Assembly: GCA_033439295.1 (NCBI GenBank)
Contig: JAVTLE010000013.1
Span: 2,728,001 to 2,792,000 of the forward strand
Reading direction: 5' to 3'
Length of the DNA: 64,000 bases
Source of the DNA: Deuterostichococcus epilithicus
Lineage: Eukaryota > Chlorophyta > Trebouxiophyceae > Prasiolales > Stichococcaceae
Position numbers and translations under genes: made by a program
The notes under the pieces: generated by a model
The model's input: the letters and a program-made list of their open reading frames with translations, nothing else
Told to the model about the DNA's origin: nothing
Databases searched by the model: none
Shown here: piece after piece, positions 49,362-61,897 of the stretch
How positions within the stretch are numbered: position 1 is the first letter of the stretch
How the letters are laid out: each line of letters begins with the position of its first letter

Positions 49362-51548
49362 CCAATAGGCTCCATTGTCGGCCAGGGTTGTGCGGTCGAT
49401 GAGCCCTAGCAGCTGCTGCACGGCCCGCTCCCGAGTGAAGAGCTTCTCCGGCTTCACGTTCTGCGGGAGTTCGACGGCATCTTTGAACATCAGGCTGTTC
49501 ACAGCTGCAGAGCTGCATGTGGCATCGCATTGCCGTCCGATTTCCTGCACCTGTGTCACCTGCCGCCTGGGGCGTAACAGCTGGCGCAGTGCCCAGCAAT
49601 GGACGGAGCACAAACTAACAGCAGCAACACGCAGTTACAGCACGGTAAGACTACAAAATAGATAAGGAGCATTTGCTGACAGAAACGGGGATCGAAGCGA
49701 CAATGGGCAATCCGGCGTTAGGGTTACAGAACTTGAGGAGAGTTGAAGACGAATCGTAGTCATGGTGGAGAACCGCAAGAGCAGCACCTTCTGGAAGGGC
49801 GCCGACAGGTCAGTGTCAACGGTGCCTGGGTGCAGCAGGATGCAGGCGACCTTTTGCTTGCGCCGCCCAAACTCCACCGACATCGTTTTGGTTAGCTGAT
49901 TGAGCGCCGTCTTGGACGCGCGATATGAATACCTGCGGGGTGGGTGACCAACAACGCATAAGTTTGCTGCTGTCTTTCCGAGTCGAAGAGTTCATGAAGT
50001 GACCGGACCCGGCTGACGGGCTTAAAAGCACTGCCAGCCTGTAAGTTTGCTGCACTAGCGAGACAGGAGCACTCGGTAAGGCATCACCAGCCGCCGATGC
50101 CATTGTCGGCAATGCTGCCGACGCGGGCGCTCATGTTGGCGATCACCGCTGGCCGCTCACTGCACGTCCAACAGGCAAAGATGGTCACAGTCTGTTGCAT
50201 TGCGCGCTCAGGCCAAGCACCTTTGACAGCATCGAATTGCTGTCCAGATGCACGGCTAAGTGAAGGGCTGTGCAGAAGTCTTCCAAGCTGTATATCTCAC
50301 TCTGAGGCGCCATTTGCTTTTGCTGCGTTGATAAGCAGCGGCGCAAAGGCCTGCAGCAGGACAGATTCAATGGTTTTCTGTGCTTGCGATGCGCACAACG
50401 ACATAATTTCAAACCAGGCATCTAGACCCATCCTCTGTGAATTCAGATGCAGGTGCGAGGCAGCGTATGAGGCGATGTCTCTGCCCACCTTGGACACCAG
50501 GATTGGGCCAAAGGCGTTGAGCGCAAAGACGGTTTGCAGGTTGCCGGCTTCCACCCTCGACAGTGCTGTCTCTGCACATAGGGATCAGCGGGGCTTGCCG
50601 GCCGAGCCCCTCAGGACACTTGTCAGTGCAGCCGCCCTGCTCTCCTGAAGCTCGCGTGCTTCTCCCCAGTAGACCACGGCAGCCACAGCAATCTGACACG
50701 CCAGCGTCAGGGCGGCAGCAGCCGCAGCCGGGGGAGGGGGGATTCACCTGGGGACAGCTGGCCGGGCAGGTGGAGTACTCCTGCTACGTTTACCAGCAGG
50801 TCCAAATGACCGTGCTGTGTGGACACCCGCTTTGCCGCCTCCTGCGCCGGCGATGTCCAATGCGTGCATGAGAGTGCAGTAAACACCGTGGGTGCCCATT
50901 CTGCTAACCCTGCCCAGGCTGGAGTGTGCACGGCGGCTGCTGGACCTGCCGCACGCTTCCCTCCCTGAGTGCAACTAGAGCAGCGCCGAGCGGAGGTACT
51001 GACCTGGATGGATGCCTCGTCAGTGGCGTCCAGGCGCACGATCGACAGGCGGTCCCCATTCCGGGAGGCGAGGTCGTGCAGGCCGGCGGCGCTGTCGGGG
51101 TCACGACACGTCGCGACGACGCTGCGCAGCACGACACAGTGGGCTACAAATAGACAGAATGACGCGTGAGTTATATAGATCCCTGACTGGGCGCGACGTC
51201 GCAATGCGACGCATGACAAGCGATGTCAGGCCGTCATGGAACCGTCCCCACATGGTGGCGCCCTCGTCGAGGGAGCTGCCGCTGCATGGTTCTCACAGTC
51301 GGCCTCTGAACGCTTGCACATGTTCACCTCTGCCCTGAGCGCTCCAGAAGTTGTCTCGTGTACTCCAGACCAAGTCCGCGAGAGGCGCCCTGTATGAGCG
51401 CCACTCGTTGGCCGTCAGCTGAGGCTGCAGCCGCAGCCGCGAAAGATCGGGTAGCGGCGTGTTGTCCGGCCGGCAGCGTCTGGCAGAGCTGAGCCGTCCG
51501 GCCGCCGATCAGCCTTGGAAGGTGGCGCAGAGCTGAGGTGACCGCCAT
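49362..51548 (-). CDS. Short-chain dehydrogenase/reductase, CsgA (C-factor)-like, organelle-targeted
   Basis: NAD(P)-dependent oxidoreductase; the substrate is unknown. ATG at 51548 with G at +4. The first ~45 residues are Ala/Ser/Arg-rich without acids, typical of a mitochondrial or plastid presequence. Exons in gene order: 51548-51327 (VALIQGASRGLGLEYTRQLL, the nucleotide loop), ~51118-51003 (VVATCRDPDS, RLDATDEASIQ), ~50852-50752 (GHLDLLVNVAGVL), 50578-50492 (NLQTVFALNAFGPILVSK), ~50372-50307 (FAPLLINAAKA), ~50160-50085 (VIANMSARVGSIADN, catalytic Ser), 49934-49797 (YSYRASKTALNQL, the Tyr-xxx-Lys pair; HPGTVDTDLSAPF), 49466-49362 (LFTRERAVQQLLGLID, DNGAYW). The very C-terminus was not located with certainty. 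Confidence 0.82.
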
Positions 51549-52192
51549 GCTGGTCGAAGTGCTGGTCGACGCCGTCAACGTCAAGACCGACCAGTCTCAG
51601 CAGCTCAAGCCGGATCGATGGCGCAAAGATGAGAGGGTCTATAAAGATGAGGTGCAAGTCTGGAGAAATGCAAGCCCCCTGCTGCAGCTCATCGATCGGC
51701 CTTGCACCGCGGCGAATGGCGACAGATCCAATCGAATCGAACGCCCAGGTGCACCGAGCTATGTGATGGGTCTCTGCAGCTGGTCAGGAGCCACAGCAGC
51801 TGTTTTGCAATCAGAATGTCAGGATTGAGCGCGCCGGCGACGAGCGATCGGTCTGTCGCCAGCGGAACACGTCATCAACACTCAACACGTCAGCGCACGT
51901 GCGGGGTGCACAACTGCACACGCACTGAGAAAGTGAGTCCATCAAGTGCAATTTTGCATGCGAGATCGTGAGGTGGTTGGGCGCAACGACCATCCTCGCT
52001 TCCGAGTGAAACGCTTGTAGAAAGCCGCCCGCAGATACCCTTTGCCCCACAGAGCAACAGCTCTGTACAGAGACCGCCGGGTGTGCATCTCTGCCAGAAT
52101 GCCACTCGGTATGAGCCAAACTATCAATTAAATAGAATACGAGGCCCCGCCTCGAGCTACAGCGCGCCGACACAACTTTGGCCCTGACCACC
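51549..52192. promoter_or_regulatory. Divergent promoter region of the dehydrogenase and LON-domain genes
   Basis: About 640 bases separate the two start codons. Both genes begin with probable organelle-targeting peptides. A TATAAA-like sequence (CTATAAAGATGAG) at ~51640 is on the plus strand but far from the plus-strand start, so its role is unclear. Confidence 0.4.
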
Positions 52193-55100
52193 ATGGCGCG
52201 CCCACAAGCCACAGGCTGCTGCCCGCCTGCAGCGTCTTCTGGATTATGCCTTGGTCAGGCCCGCAGTTGTTTTCGCGTATCGGCTGCTCAACATGGCATT
52301 GCCTCGTGCGAGTTGCCATGCACGAGCCACCTGTGGCGCCGGCAGCGGCGACGTCAGCATGCGCGGCATTGCCTCGTGCTGGCGGCATCGACAGGGGACA
52401 ATTCGGTGCCGGATGATTCCAGCGGTACTTCGCTCCGGGAACAGGTGGGTCTGTGTTTGCTGAGAATGTGGTCCTGCTGTGGTTGTGTTGAGTCCAATCT
52501 CACATAACATGCTGCACAAGCGCATCCCCGCCGATAAGCCGGCTTGATTGCTTGCAGGCTGCAAAGCTCGACGCTCTGTTCTACAAAAGCAGCAGCCAGC
52601 CCGCAGCAGGCGAGACGATGCCTTGTCTGTGCCAGTGCTCCTTGAGGCATTGCGCATCGCATCATGTAGCATCGAGTCGACCCTTGCCCTTGCAGGACGG
52701 CTGTGTAAAGACCTGACGGCTTACCCGACAGGTGATCGCCTGCTCGCAGACGTTAGCCCGCAGGCCGATGCGGCAGAGTCGCTTGCCTCAGAGGCGACTG
52801 CGCCGCAGGGCGCAGGGTGCTTCCCGGACCTGCCGCTCTGGCGCGTGCAGTGGGCGACGCTGCCTGGCACCCAGGTCCACCTCATCTGCCTCAACTGATG
52901 TGCTGCCGCTCTGGGAGTGACACACCTGCGAGGCTGTATCGCGATGTCTTGATACATTTGCCGCCGCAAGCGTGCCTCAGCACACACTGCTCGTGCCCTC
53001 AAGACTTCACTCACGTCCGCACAGCTGCGATGCCCTGCACTCCCTGCACACCCTGCCTGCCCACCTGTTGGACCCTCACACGGAGTCTGAGATTGCTGCT
53101 GACACCACGTGATCAAATATCTGCAGGAGGTGCTGCATGTGCACGTGCCGCACTATGTGCACCTGTTCGAAAGCATCATGGCTGGGCCCCGCCCCTGGCG
53201 CTTTGGGCATGTGTACCTGCCCGGCGGCTCCGCCTCACTGGGCACGCCGGCGGCCTTCATCCCGCCGCTGCAGGCCTCGTCCAGGTGGGCCGACCACTCT
53301 ATTTAGAAGAGAGACAAGGACTCAAGTAGTTTAAGTGTCTGAATTGTACTGGTCATACTCGCACGCTGGCAGGCATCACGGTCTCCTGATAGGTGACTGC
53401 GATCTGTGCTGCTTCTTGCGATCCTCCTCTGAAGGACCGATGTCAGCGACCACCTGCACTTGACCTGCGCCTGACCTGCACACCCAGCGCAACTGCGCAC
53501 AGCCGCAGCAGCCTGTCAGAACCCGGCACCGCCACACTGTTGCAGAGAGCACTGCGCAAGCGCACAGTTGGCACGGCGCTAGAATTAGCACGGTCAGGAC
53601 CTCCCCAAGTGGCTGCATCAACCCGCGCTCCTCGCTCGACAGGCTGCGAGAGCCCAGCGAGGACCCTTTCGAGGACGTCGGCGGCGGTGGGCCTGCGGCA
53701 GGGCCCAGCGCGCCGACGGTCGGCGTGCTCATGGAGCTGGTCGCCGCTGTGCGCTGCCCGGACGGCCGCCTTATAGTCCTCGCCTGCGGCGTCGGCCGCC
53801 TCAGGGTGGGTCGGCATGGCTGCTCCCGCATGCGCGCGGGGCCTGGAGATGCTGAAGAGTTCACAGCCTAACGGGCAGCTCGCCGCATCAGGCGTGCGGC
53901 AGGCATCGTGAGGCACTGGCGGGATGGGCCAGGTGCAACCTGGACACGTTTTCTTTCACATGTAGGAACATGTAGGGACACTGGCATCTCGAGGTCGTGC
54001 CTTCCATTCCTAGGTAGAGCAGGTGACGCAGGAGGGTGCTGCCAGCGCGCGCCGGCTGCTGCGCGCTGCCGGACACCGACCTGAAAACCATGCATGTGTG
54101 CTGTTCTGCCAGGTGGAGCGGGTGACGCAGGAGGTGCCGTTCACACGCGCCGACTGCCGTGCGCTGCCCGACGTGGAGGAGGTGGAGGCCTGCGAGCGGC
54201 TGGCGGAGGCGGCCTTGGAGCGGGCGCCGCCGGACCTGCCGCTCATGGGCGCCATGGCGGCGGCGCGCGCAGCGGCGGGCGCCGCCGCAATCGCATCCGC
54301 GCAGGTGTGCACTTTTAATAGTCACGCTGTGGCACATGCTGCGGCTGCGGCTACGCTGCCTTCGCTGTGCCGGGCGGCCTGCTGACCCCTGGTGTCGGGG
54401 TCGTGTCCGCGCTGAGTCGTCGTTGAGGAGGATTCTGAGGCCCACCCATCGCTCCTCAGACCTCTGCCTCCGCCAGCCTTGGAAGGCTGGCTCATGTCAC
54501 CGAGCTGACGATTCCTCGGTGCCTGACGGCATCAACCAAGGTCGGCGGGGGCGGTGCAGTGTGTCTATAGGCCATGTCTGTAGAGGGCTCTTTCTCTTCT
54601 CACAGATCCTATCCGCATACAATGAAACAGGTCGGTCACTGCCAGGACACCAGGTGTGACAGCACGAGAGACAGGGGCGGTGCTGCATATCCAATCCATT
54701 CCCATTCCAGGCTGATGAGCCACTTGTTCCCAGTCTGTGCACTACCTGTCGCCGCCAGGTTTGGCAAAATGGGGGGACAGGCATGCGTGAACACTCAAAC
54801 CAACATTTGACAAAAGTGAGTGCTCGGTGATGCTGCCGCTCTGACCGTGCTGCCGCCTTTCGCCACTGCAGGCATGGCAGCGCTGGGAGATGGACGCGGT
54901 GCTGGCGTCGGGCTCGGGCGTGCGCGACGCCTCGCACGACGCCGCTGGCATGGCGGCGCTGCGCCGCATCGAGGAGGCCGAGCCCGTTGTGCAGTTTGGC
55001 GACTCCTCCTCAGGCGCGGATGTGACGACCTCCGCGAGCTGTCGGTCGGCACAGGCACCTGTCGGACGGGACAGACGGTTGCGGGGCTTCGGAATGCGTG

Positions 55101-57566
55101 CACGTGGTCAGTTCAATCTGCGGGGTCCGAATTGTGCAGTGAGTGAGCGGCTGTGGCCGCCTGGCGTTTCACGTGGACTGTTCTCCAGACACTTTGTGGA
55201 CTTCTCCGGACGTACAGTGGATAGTCGGGGCCCCTTCAGCCGAGGTTCGAGCTGAAGTTCCAGACGCCATTGGTTTTTGCATCCACAGGGCTGGGCGAGG
55301 TGCAGGTGGCGGCAGCGGAGGCGGCGCACGCCGCCGCCCAACAGGCGGCCGCAGAAGCCTGGTCGCAGGTGCTGCAGCTTTCTGCATCCTGCCGTTTTCA
55401 TGCTTGGGACAAGCGAACCAAGGCAGGGACGTCAACGCGTATGCTGCCATGTCGGCGCTGGTGGGAAAAGGCATCGAGGCCGGCCTGCCGTTGAGTTGGG
55501 TCTGCCGCCTGGCACTCAGCCTAGGTGCAGGTGCAGGCTTGGTACCTGGTGCTGCCTGGCCAGCCCGCCTAACTAGACGAGCCACTTGCTCGACCGTCAT
55601 CATCCGCCTCAAGAGCTTCGTGAACTTCCTGAGCTGCGTTCGCTCGATCTCCAGTCGATGCCAAGCCTGTCGTGCCACGCAGGCGACACCGTCTGCGGCG
55701 GACGCGTTCTCGGACCCAGCGCAGCAGCCGCAGGGCACTACCACGCAGCGCGGCGTGCCTTCCAGAGTGCGCAGATTCTGCAGGATCTGGGTTTCTGTTC
55801 CGATGCAGCCCAGCTGTGGATGTCAAAGGACCTTGTGGCCAGCCTGTCGACCGGGAGGCGGCACATTGGGCTCTGGCTGCAGACGCATTGCGGAGAGACG
55901 AGCCGCAGCGGGACATGGAGTGGGCTTGCACTGCACCACAGGTCTGAAGCATCGGCCCTTGAGGGGCGTGCCAGCCGGCGGCTCCTCATCCAGCAGCACC
56001 GAGCTGCCATGCGCAGCTACGGTTCTCGGCAGGGGACTGGGGCGTCTGTGAGTCGCGGCACGGTTCTTGCAGGGGGTGGATGAGGACATTGCGCGGGACG
56101 CGGACGCCGCGGCAGCAGATGCCGCTGAACAGGATGGCAGCGGCGGTATTGCGTCCGTGCTGCAGGTAGGAACATCGTCCGGTCTGTCGGCTGTCGCTGC
56201 GGGGCCGCATGGATGTTGCTGGAGCCCAGGCGCAGGAGCACGGCACCTTGGGACCTGGCTGGAGCAACAAGCGAGTCACGCGTTTGCGTGCCGCTCCGGG
56301 CTTTTTCAGCCGCTCTGTGCTCCCCAGCATCCCCGGCCTCGCTCAGTTCCGGGGCCGGCAAGGCCTCCCACACCGGCCGGGCCCTCCTCAATGCGTGGCC
56401 TTTGCACTCCCAGGCGGAGGCGGCGGTGTGGAGCGAACTGGACGCTGTGGTCACCCTGGCAGCCCGGCTGCGGCTGCGTGCCCTGGCGCTGCCGCCGGGT
56501 CTGCTCGCGCTGCGACCGCCGCCCGGCGCCGCCGGGACCTTTGGCTCAGGTACGCAGCAAGATCTGCTTTGGCTGCATCACACCACGCTGCAAGACATCA
56601 TTGCCGCTTCCGCCCAAGATGGCCTTTAGCCGCTTGCTATATCTGTTTGTAGTGATACAACGTTTCCCAAACAAAGTCCAGCCTGTCCAAGTCGCTGTGG
56701 GAGCATCGTCCAATCATTGGCTGCTGCAGACACCTGTCGCACACTGCCTTGTTACTGCAGGCGATGACGGAGACGAGGGCGGCGGGCAGCCAGGCGAGGT
56801 CGCGGCCACGGCGGCCGCGCCACCGACCGGCCGCAGCAGCCGCAACAGCAGCCAAGCGGACACAGCAGCAGACAGTGCCGCAGGCCTAGTCTCTGGCGGC
56901 GGCAACCCCCTTGACGGCAGCATTGCTGCGGAGGCTGGCACCAGCAGCGGCGCTGCCAGCGGCAATGTCAACGGCGGCGACAGCGGCCTGGACATCGGTG
57001 GCCAGATCGGCGGCGGCAGCGGCGGCGTCGGTTTCTGCCCGGCAGAGTACCCAGCTCAACGGCGGGCGCAGCGCGCCTCCTTTGCGATGCCCGTCATCCT
57101 GCCAGACATTTCCCCTTCCGAGGGCCGCCAGGTGCAGCAGCCGGTCCATCCTGCAGTTTTCCATAGCATTTGCTGCAGGATCCGCTCCGACGCGCACCTG
57201 GCTCTCCACAACGAGAAGCACTGCTGTTGCGGATTGGCCCAGTCATGGTGGGGATCTGATCGCTGCTGCGGTGTGAGCAGCTGGGCAGCGCAGCAGGGCA
57301 TAGCCCAGCGCAGCCGAGGCCACACAGAATCGATTGGCGATGTCGCCACCCTTCGCCCTGAGTGTGTAAGGCAAGCCGCTGATGCAGGAGCCGTGCCAAG
57401 CTCCGTGGCACCTGAAGCGTGCGCCCTCAGACCGCTTGCCCGGCTGCAGGCGTTGCTGGAGGCGCGCGGCATCGCGGCGCGGCTGGGTCTCATCCAGACG
57501 GCGCTGCGGAAGCACCGCAAGGTGCTGGCGGCGCTTGCCTCCCTGCGCGGCCTGCGGGAGTCGTAG
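52193..57566 (+). CDS. LON substrate-binding-domain protein, probably plastid-targeted
   Basis: Contains the N-terminal substrate-binding (PUA-like) domain of Lon proteases, but no AAA+ or protease part is seen. The ATG at 52193 opens a Ser/Arg/Cys-rich presequence (to ~52444). Next come ~52560-52626, ~52695-52875 (LPLWRVQWATLPGTQ, the typical LON start), ~53127-53294 (VHVPHYVHLFESIM, FGHVYLP), ~53640-53800 (VGVLMELVAAVRCPDGRLIV), 54113-54302 (VERVTQEVPFTRADCRALPD), ~54872-55048, ~55300-55366, other uncertain exons between 55400 and 56530, and ~56760-57129 (AEYPAQRRAQRASFAMPVIL). The last exon, 57451-57566 (LLEARGIAARLGLIQTALRK), ends in TAG. The domain is stretched by long insertions rich in Ala, Gly and Ser. 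An echo of the 54113 exon precedes it. Confidence 0.75.
54011..54074 (+). repeat. Exon-edge echo of the LON-gene exon at 54113
   Basis: About 64 bases (TAGGTAGAGCAGGTGACGCA and onward) match 54110-54172, which is the acceptor and start of the exon reading VERVTQEVPFTRADCRALPD. The copy begins with TAG at the acceptor position and ends near CGCGCTGCCGGAC versus GCGCTGCCCGAC. It shows small indels, so it is out of frame and not an exon. The end of the copy lies only about 36 bases before the real acceptor. Confidence 0.85.
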
Positions 57567-58449
57567 CTGCTGCTTCACCAGCCGCGCAGCGCTCAGCGGA
57601 TCTGCATTTGAAGTGTTAGTGCCATTCGAGGCCATGCCACTGGGCACGGTCGTGAGATTCCCGTTTCTGTAGTTGACCGCTGTGTGGTTGCTGTTGGTAT
57701 GCAGAGGTGTCTTTACGTGTCTTGGAGTGAGACGCCTGCTCCAGGAATTATCATTTTGATGAGCGCGCTCCTGAAAGTTCCTGAAACCGGCTCCTGAAAG
57801 TTCACAGACATGCCTTTGACCGTAAAAGCTGAAACACTTTCAATTTAGCCGCCTGCACCATCATGTTGTGTATGCTGTGCCACCTCAGCATTGGCTTCGA
57901 TCGGTCTGCGCTGCCGCAATCCGCTGGTTGGACGCACGATCACCTTGCGATCCTCACTTGATCGGAACTCCGTCAGTTGCATCATCTTTGGCTTATCTCA
58001 CCGCTGCCTGCAGTCGATCTTCTTCTTCTTCTTCGGCATCAACTCTTGACTTGTTGTGGCAAGAGACCGGATACAAATGATGATGGAAGGAGCAGCACCC
58101 ACGCAAGCAGGGCATTCGTCAGCGAACACCAGCACGTACGGGCGCCAGAGGTCTGCATGCAGCATGCTGGGAGGCTGCCATGTACCATGCGCCATGCGGC
58201 GCCTGCAGCCACCTGGCGGCGGCCTTCAGCGCAGATTCTCACACCCTGTCCGCCATCGGCGCATGCTGGGAAAAAGGAGCAGTCGGACGACCAGACGCGC
58301 GACAGGTGCAACAGCAGCAACGTCAGCGGAGGTGCCGGGCAGCAACGGCAATGGAGACCCGCCGTACCTTGTCGGACTGGTGAGCAACTGGCGGTAGTCT
58401 TGGGGCCTGATTGATCCACCATCATGCCTCCAATCCCTGTCCATCAGAC
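57567..58449. other. Spacer with short direct repeats
   Basis: No gene is supported. GCTCCTGAAAGTTC occurs twice at about 57766-57779 and 57789-57802. A (TTC)n run lies at 58019-58034. The promoter of the next gene should be here. Confidence 0.5.
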
Positions 58450-61400
58450 ATGGCTCATCCAGAGCGCATGCCTACCATCGCAGCGGCAGGATGGTCCAAT
58501 GTCTGGCGCTTTGGCGCACTGACTCAAGAACTCCTGCGGCCACGATCAGGTGGGTGGCGACAGGCTGGCGGCTTTGACTTCCAACGGCAATGCACGCATT
58601 TCGGGTGAGCTGGTGCCCGCTGAGGTCAGCGATGGCGGCGATGACGGCGGCGGCAGCGGCGGCGGCAATGGCGGCGGCGACGGAGGCAGGTGTGACACCG
58701 GTGATGTGCCAGCGCTGTGGGCCGTGCTTTGCCTGCAGAGATGTGCTTTTCTTGAAGTGGACACGATGCAACGTCCCAACGTCGAGCAGCAGCATGGCAA
58801 TGACCAAGGCATGGTCGAGCCGACACATTGACACACGTCTCCTCCTTGACACTGGCAGCAGCAGCGGCGGAGGCGGCTTCCAAAGCCCCGCAGTGCGGCT
58901 GTGGGCGCTGTTGGCGGCGACGCTGGTGCTGGGGCGTCTTCTGTGGAGTGCCGTGCAGCGTTGGAAGGCGAGCCAGCCCAAGCGACCCCTCAGGTGCAGG
59001 CCATGCAGGCGGTGTCAAATCGTCCGTAGGGTGCCGCCGGCAGGCCTCGTCAGGGCGCAGCTGTGGCTGTGGCGGTTCTTGACACCTGTGCACACATGCC
59101 ATCGGGCGCTGCAAGCCCCATGCAAGAACAAGCCTTCTGACGGTATTGTTGTGCATCTCCTTCTCTGACACCGTCGTGCAACACGGCTGCTAGTTGCACC
59201 CACCGGCTCAGCATGTCACAGGCTTGTACAGGCTGCCCTTCTGATTCAAGCTGAATCCCAAAAGGCGTCCTTTCTGTGCTGCAGGGAGGACGTCGCGGCT
59301 CTCAAGCGGCTTCTGCGGGAGGCGTTTGCAGACCTCACCGAGCACGGCGGCCGGTTGCATGCGCTGGAGTGGGCATCGGCCGCCGGCCGCGGCGGCGGCT
59401 GGGCGACCGGCGCCGACGTTGACCCGTCTGCCGCGGCGGAGATCACATTCGTCGGCGCCGTTGAGACGGCGCCTGCGCTGGTGCTGTCGCAGGTGGGTAA
59501 AATATGGACACAACTCACATATTCGATCTTGATAGTGTTGCTGCGTGGTGCCAGGTCCACCATGCAGCAGAAGCTCCGCAAGGAGCGCCGTGGCCTATGT
59601 GGCACAAGCGGCGAAATGCACGACCCGCTTCGAGGAAGCCTCTCTGCTGTAGGCATTGCCGCTTTGCATTTGCATGGCAGCGGCTCATCCTGGGTGTTGA
59701 GCAGGGCGCGACGGCGGCGGCGCTGCACGCCGCGTGCGCGCCGCCGGACAATCCGGGCGGCGCTGGAGGCCCGCTGCTGCGGGGGCAGCTGCGCAGCCCG
59801 TCACGCAACGGGGCGGACGAGCTCGCAGCGGAGGTGCTGCTGCCGGCGGCGCCGGACGCCCAGCTGCAATCGGCGCTGCACAAGGTGTGTGCTTGCCAGT
59901 TGCCAGTGGGAGCAGCGGACGCATGCAGGTTTGGCCATCGACGGCGCGGCCGGCAACAAGGACGAAAGAAGCCAGACGATTCTGCTGGCCTGGCTGAGCG
60001 TTGGCCCATGGCGTGAGCCTGCTGCTGTACAGGTCTTTCGTACAGCTGTGCTAATTCAGCACGCCTTGCCTCCGAATGCGCCAATCCCCAGATCGGCAGC
60101 TACCAGAGCACCGCAAGTCGTGCTGTGATCAGTCTGCGGGAAGCTCATTCACGTTGTTCCTCACCCCACCACAGGTGGTCTACAGCCTGCACAGCGGTGG
60201 CGAGCGCGCCAACTGCGTCAAGCTCCTGGCGGGCGCCGGCCGCGGCGACGATGTGGCCGCCAGCCTGAACCCTGCCGCGGGGCGCGGCATCACGCACCTG
60301 GTGCGCTTTGGGGCGGCGCCCCACCAGCGGGCCCGCGGTGCCGGCGCAGGCGGCACCTGGCGGGCGGGCTACCGCACGCACGTCGCGGCGGCGCACCTGG
60401 TGTCTTCGGGTGCGTAGATTGGGTTTAGGGTTTGAAGCCACACGCCGCAGCTCACGGGCGTGCGCAGAAGTGCGCGGCTGTGACTTGGCGCACCTCTGCG
60501 CAACCCTCTCACGGCCCGTGCGGAGACCAGAGGCCGGGGAAGGGGAGGACGCGTCGCCTCGTCAACCCAGCATGCACGTGTTGGCGCCGTCTTCACACCA
60601 GCCGCAAGGACGCACATGCAAGAACGAGTCTCCTGTGTGGCAGGCGGCCCGGACAGCGCGACATCCAGCAGCCTGGCGCAGGCGACGGTGGCAGTGACTG
60701 ACGCCTGCAGCCTGGGCCTCGTGGCTCTGAGGCAGACAATGCGCGGCGGCGGCGGCGGCGACGGCGGCGACTGCCGACCCAACGGCGGCGAAGCCGCAGA
60801 TGCAGACGCCGCAGAACGGAGTGCGGGTGCGTCGCCTGTGCCATTGCCGCTCTGGTGCGGCTGCGTGGCGCGGCAGTCAAATGCCCGCCAGCCAGGATAC
60901 GCAGCCGGCGCTGCTGGCATATCCCGATTTCGCATCTGAAACGGTCCTGCAACCACTGCTTGGGCGACGACCTGAAACTGATGACATGCCACCCGTTCCG
61001 CAGGCGGCTGGGGGCTGCAGGCGCGCCTCGGCAGCCTCGTCCTGCCGCCGCCCAGGGGCGCACCCAGCAGCACGCAGCACACGCTCGCGACCACAGGCGC
61101 GCAGCCGCGTGGTTGACCGGTTTCGATTTGGTGTGGGTCTGTGCTTCTGCCGCTGTGAGAATGGTTGAGCACCGGGAATCATGCGCGCACGCACGGGCAG
61201 CCGCTCAACTGCTCGGCTCGGCGCCCCAGCCTGCGCTGCTCGCATGTGGTGGGGCAGCCAGTCGAGACCTCAGCCACATCGTAACGCAGCGATTTGGCAG
61301 TGTCTCAGGGGAAAACGTCTGCCAACACCAGTTGACGCAAGGCACAAGGGTTTGTGGTTCTCCTCCCCTCCAGGAACAATCAACGTGCAGGATGCTGCGC

Positions 61401-61897
61401 TGGTGTCCTGGTGGGCGGCGCAGCCGGTAGTGCCGAGCGGCAGCCGGCGCCCAGCTGTGGCGGCGCCGCACGAGTTTGGCGTGACCATCGCGTCGCACCC
61501 GCTGACAGGGCCCCGCGGCTGGGCGCTCGCGCTAGGTCGCTCCTGGGGGCCGCACATCATGGTCGACTCGGGTGCAGCTGTGGCAGGCCGCGATCGCGGT
61601 GACGGCAACCAGCAGATGCCCCGATCGGCGGCCACTGCGCAGCTGCGTCGCGGCGGCACCAACGGCGCAGGCAGCGGTGGCACGGCCAGTGCTTTGGATG
61701 GCGCGGGCTCATGTATGGGCAGCGAATCTGACGTGTATGGCGGCAGCGGCGGCGGCGGGGAGCCGCCCTGGATCGCAGAGGCGTCGCTGCAGCTGCCGCT
61801 GGGGGAGGGACTGGTGGTCACCCCAGGGCTGGTTGCGGTGTGCGCTGACAGCGCCACCACCTTAGCGCTGGCCGCCCGCGCGCAGTGGGCATTTTGA
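58450..61897 (+). CDS. Hypothetical membrane protein, possible organelle outer-membrane protein
   Basis: The ATG at 58450 begins a short exon reading GWSNVWRFGALTQELLRPRS (to 58549). Then: ~58565-58689 (Gly/Asp-rich), ~58851-59000 with one hydrophobic segment (LWALLAATLVLGRLLWSAV) followed by basic residues, 59285-59490 (EDVAALKRLLREAFADL), ~59700-59883, 60175-60409 (VVYSLHSGGERANCVKLL), possibly ~60616-60825, and a long last exon 61374-61897. The latter alternates short hydrophobic stretches (FGVTIASHP, GWALALGRSWGPHIMVDSG, EASLQLPLGEGLVVTPGLVA) and ends AARAQWAF followed by TGA. Such alternation and a C-terminal Phe recall beta-barrel outer-membrane proteins, but this is only a pattern. No family is recognised. 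There is a Gly-rich linker (~61660-61760). Confidence 0.5.
60419..60434 (+). repeat. Telomere-like TTTAGGG pair in an intron
   Basis: GGGTTTAGGGTTT occurs at about 60421-60433, that is, nearly two plant-type telomere units, inside the intron after the exon ending near 60409. Shorter forms occur at 42826-42836 and, on the other strand, at 4861-4890. They may be relics of break repair. Confidence 0.5.
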
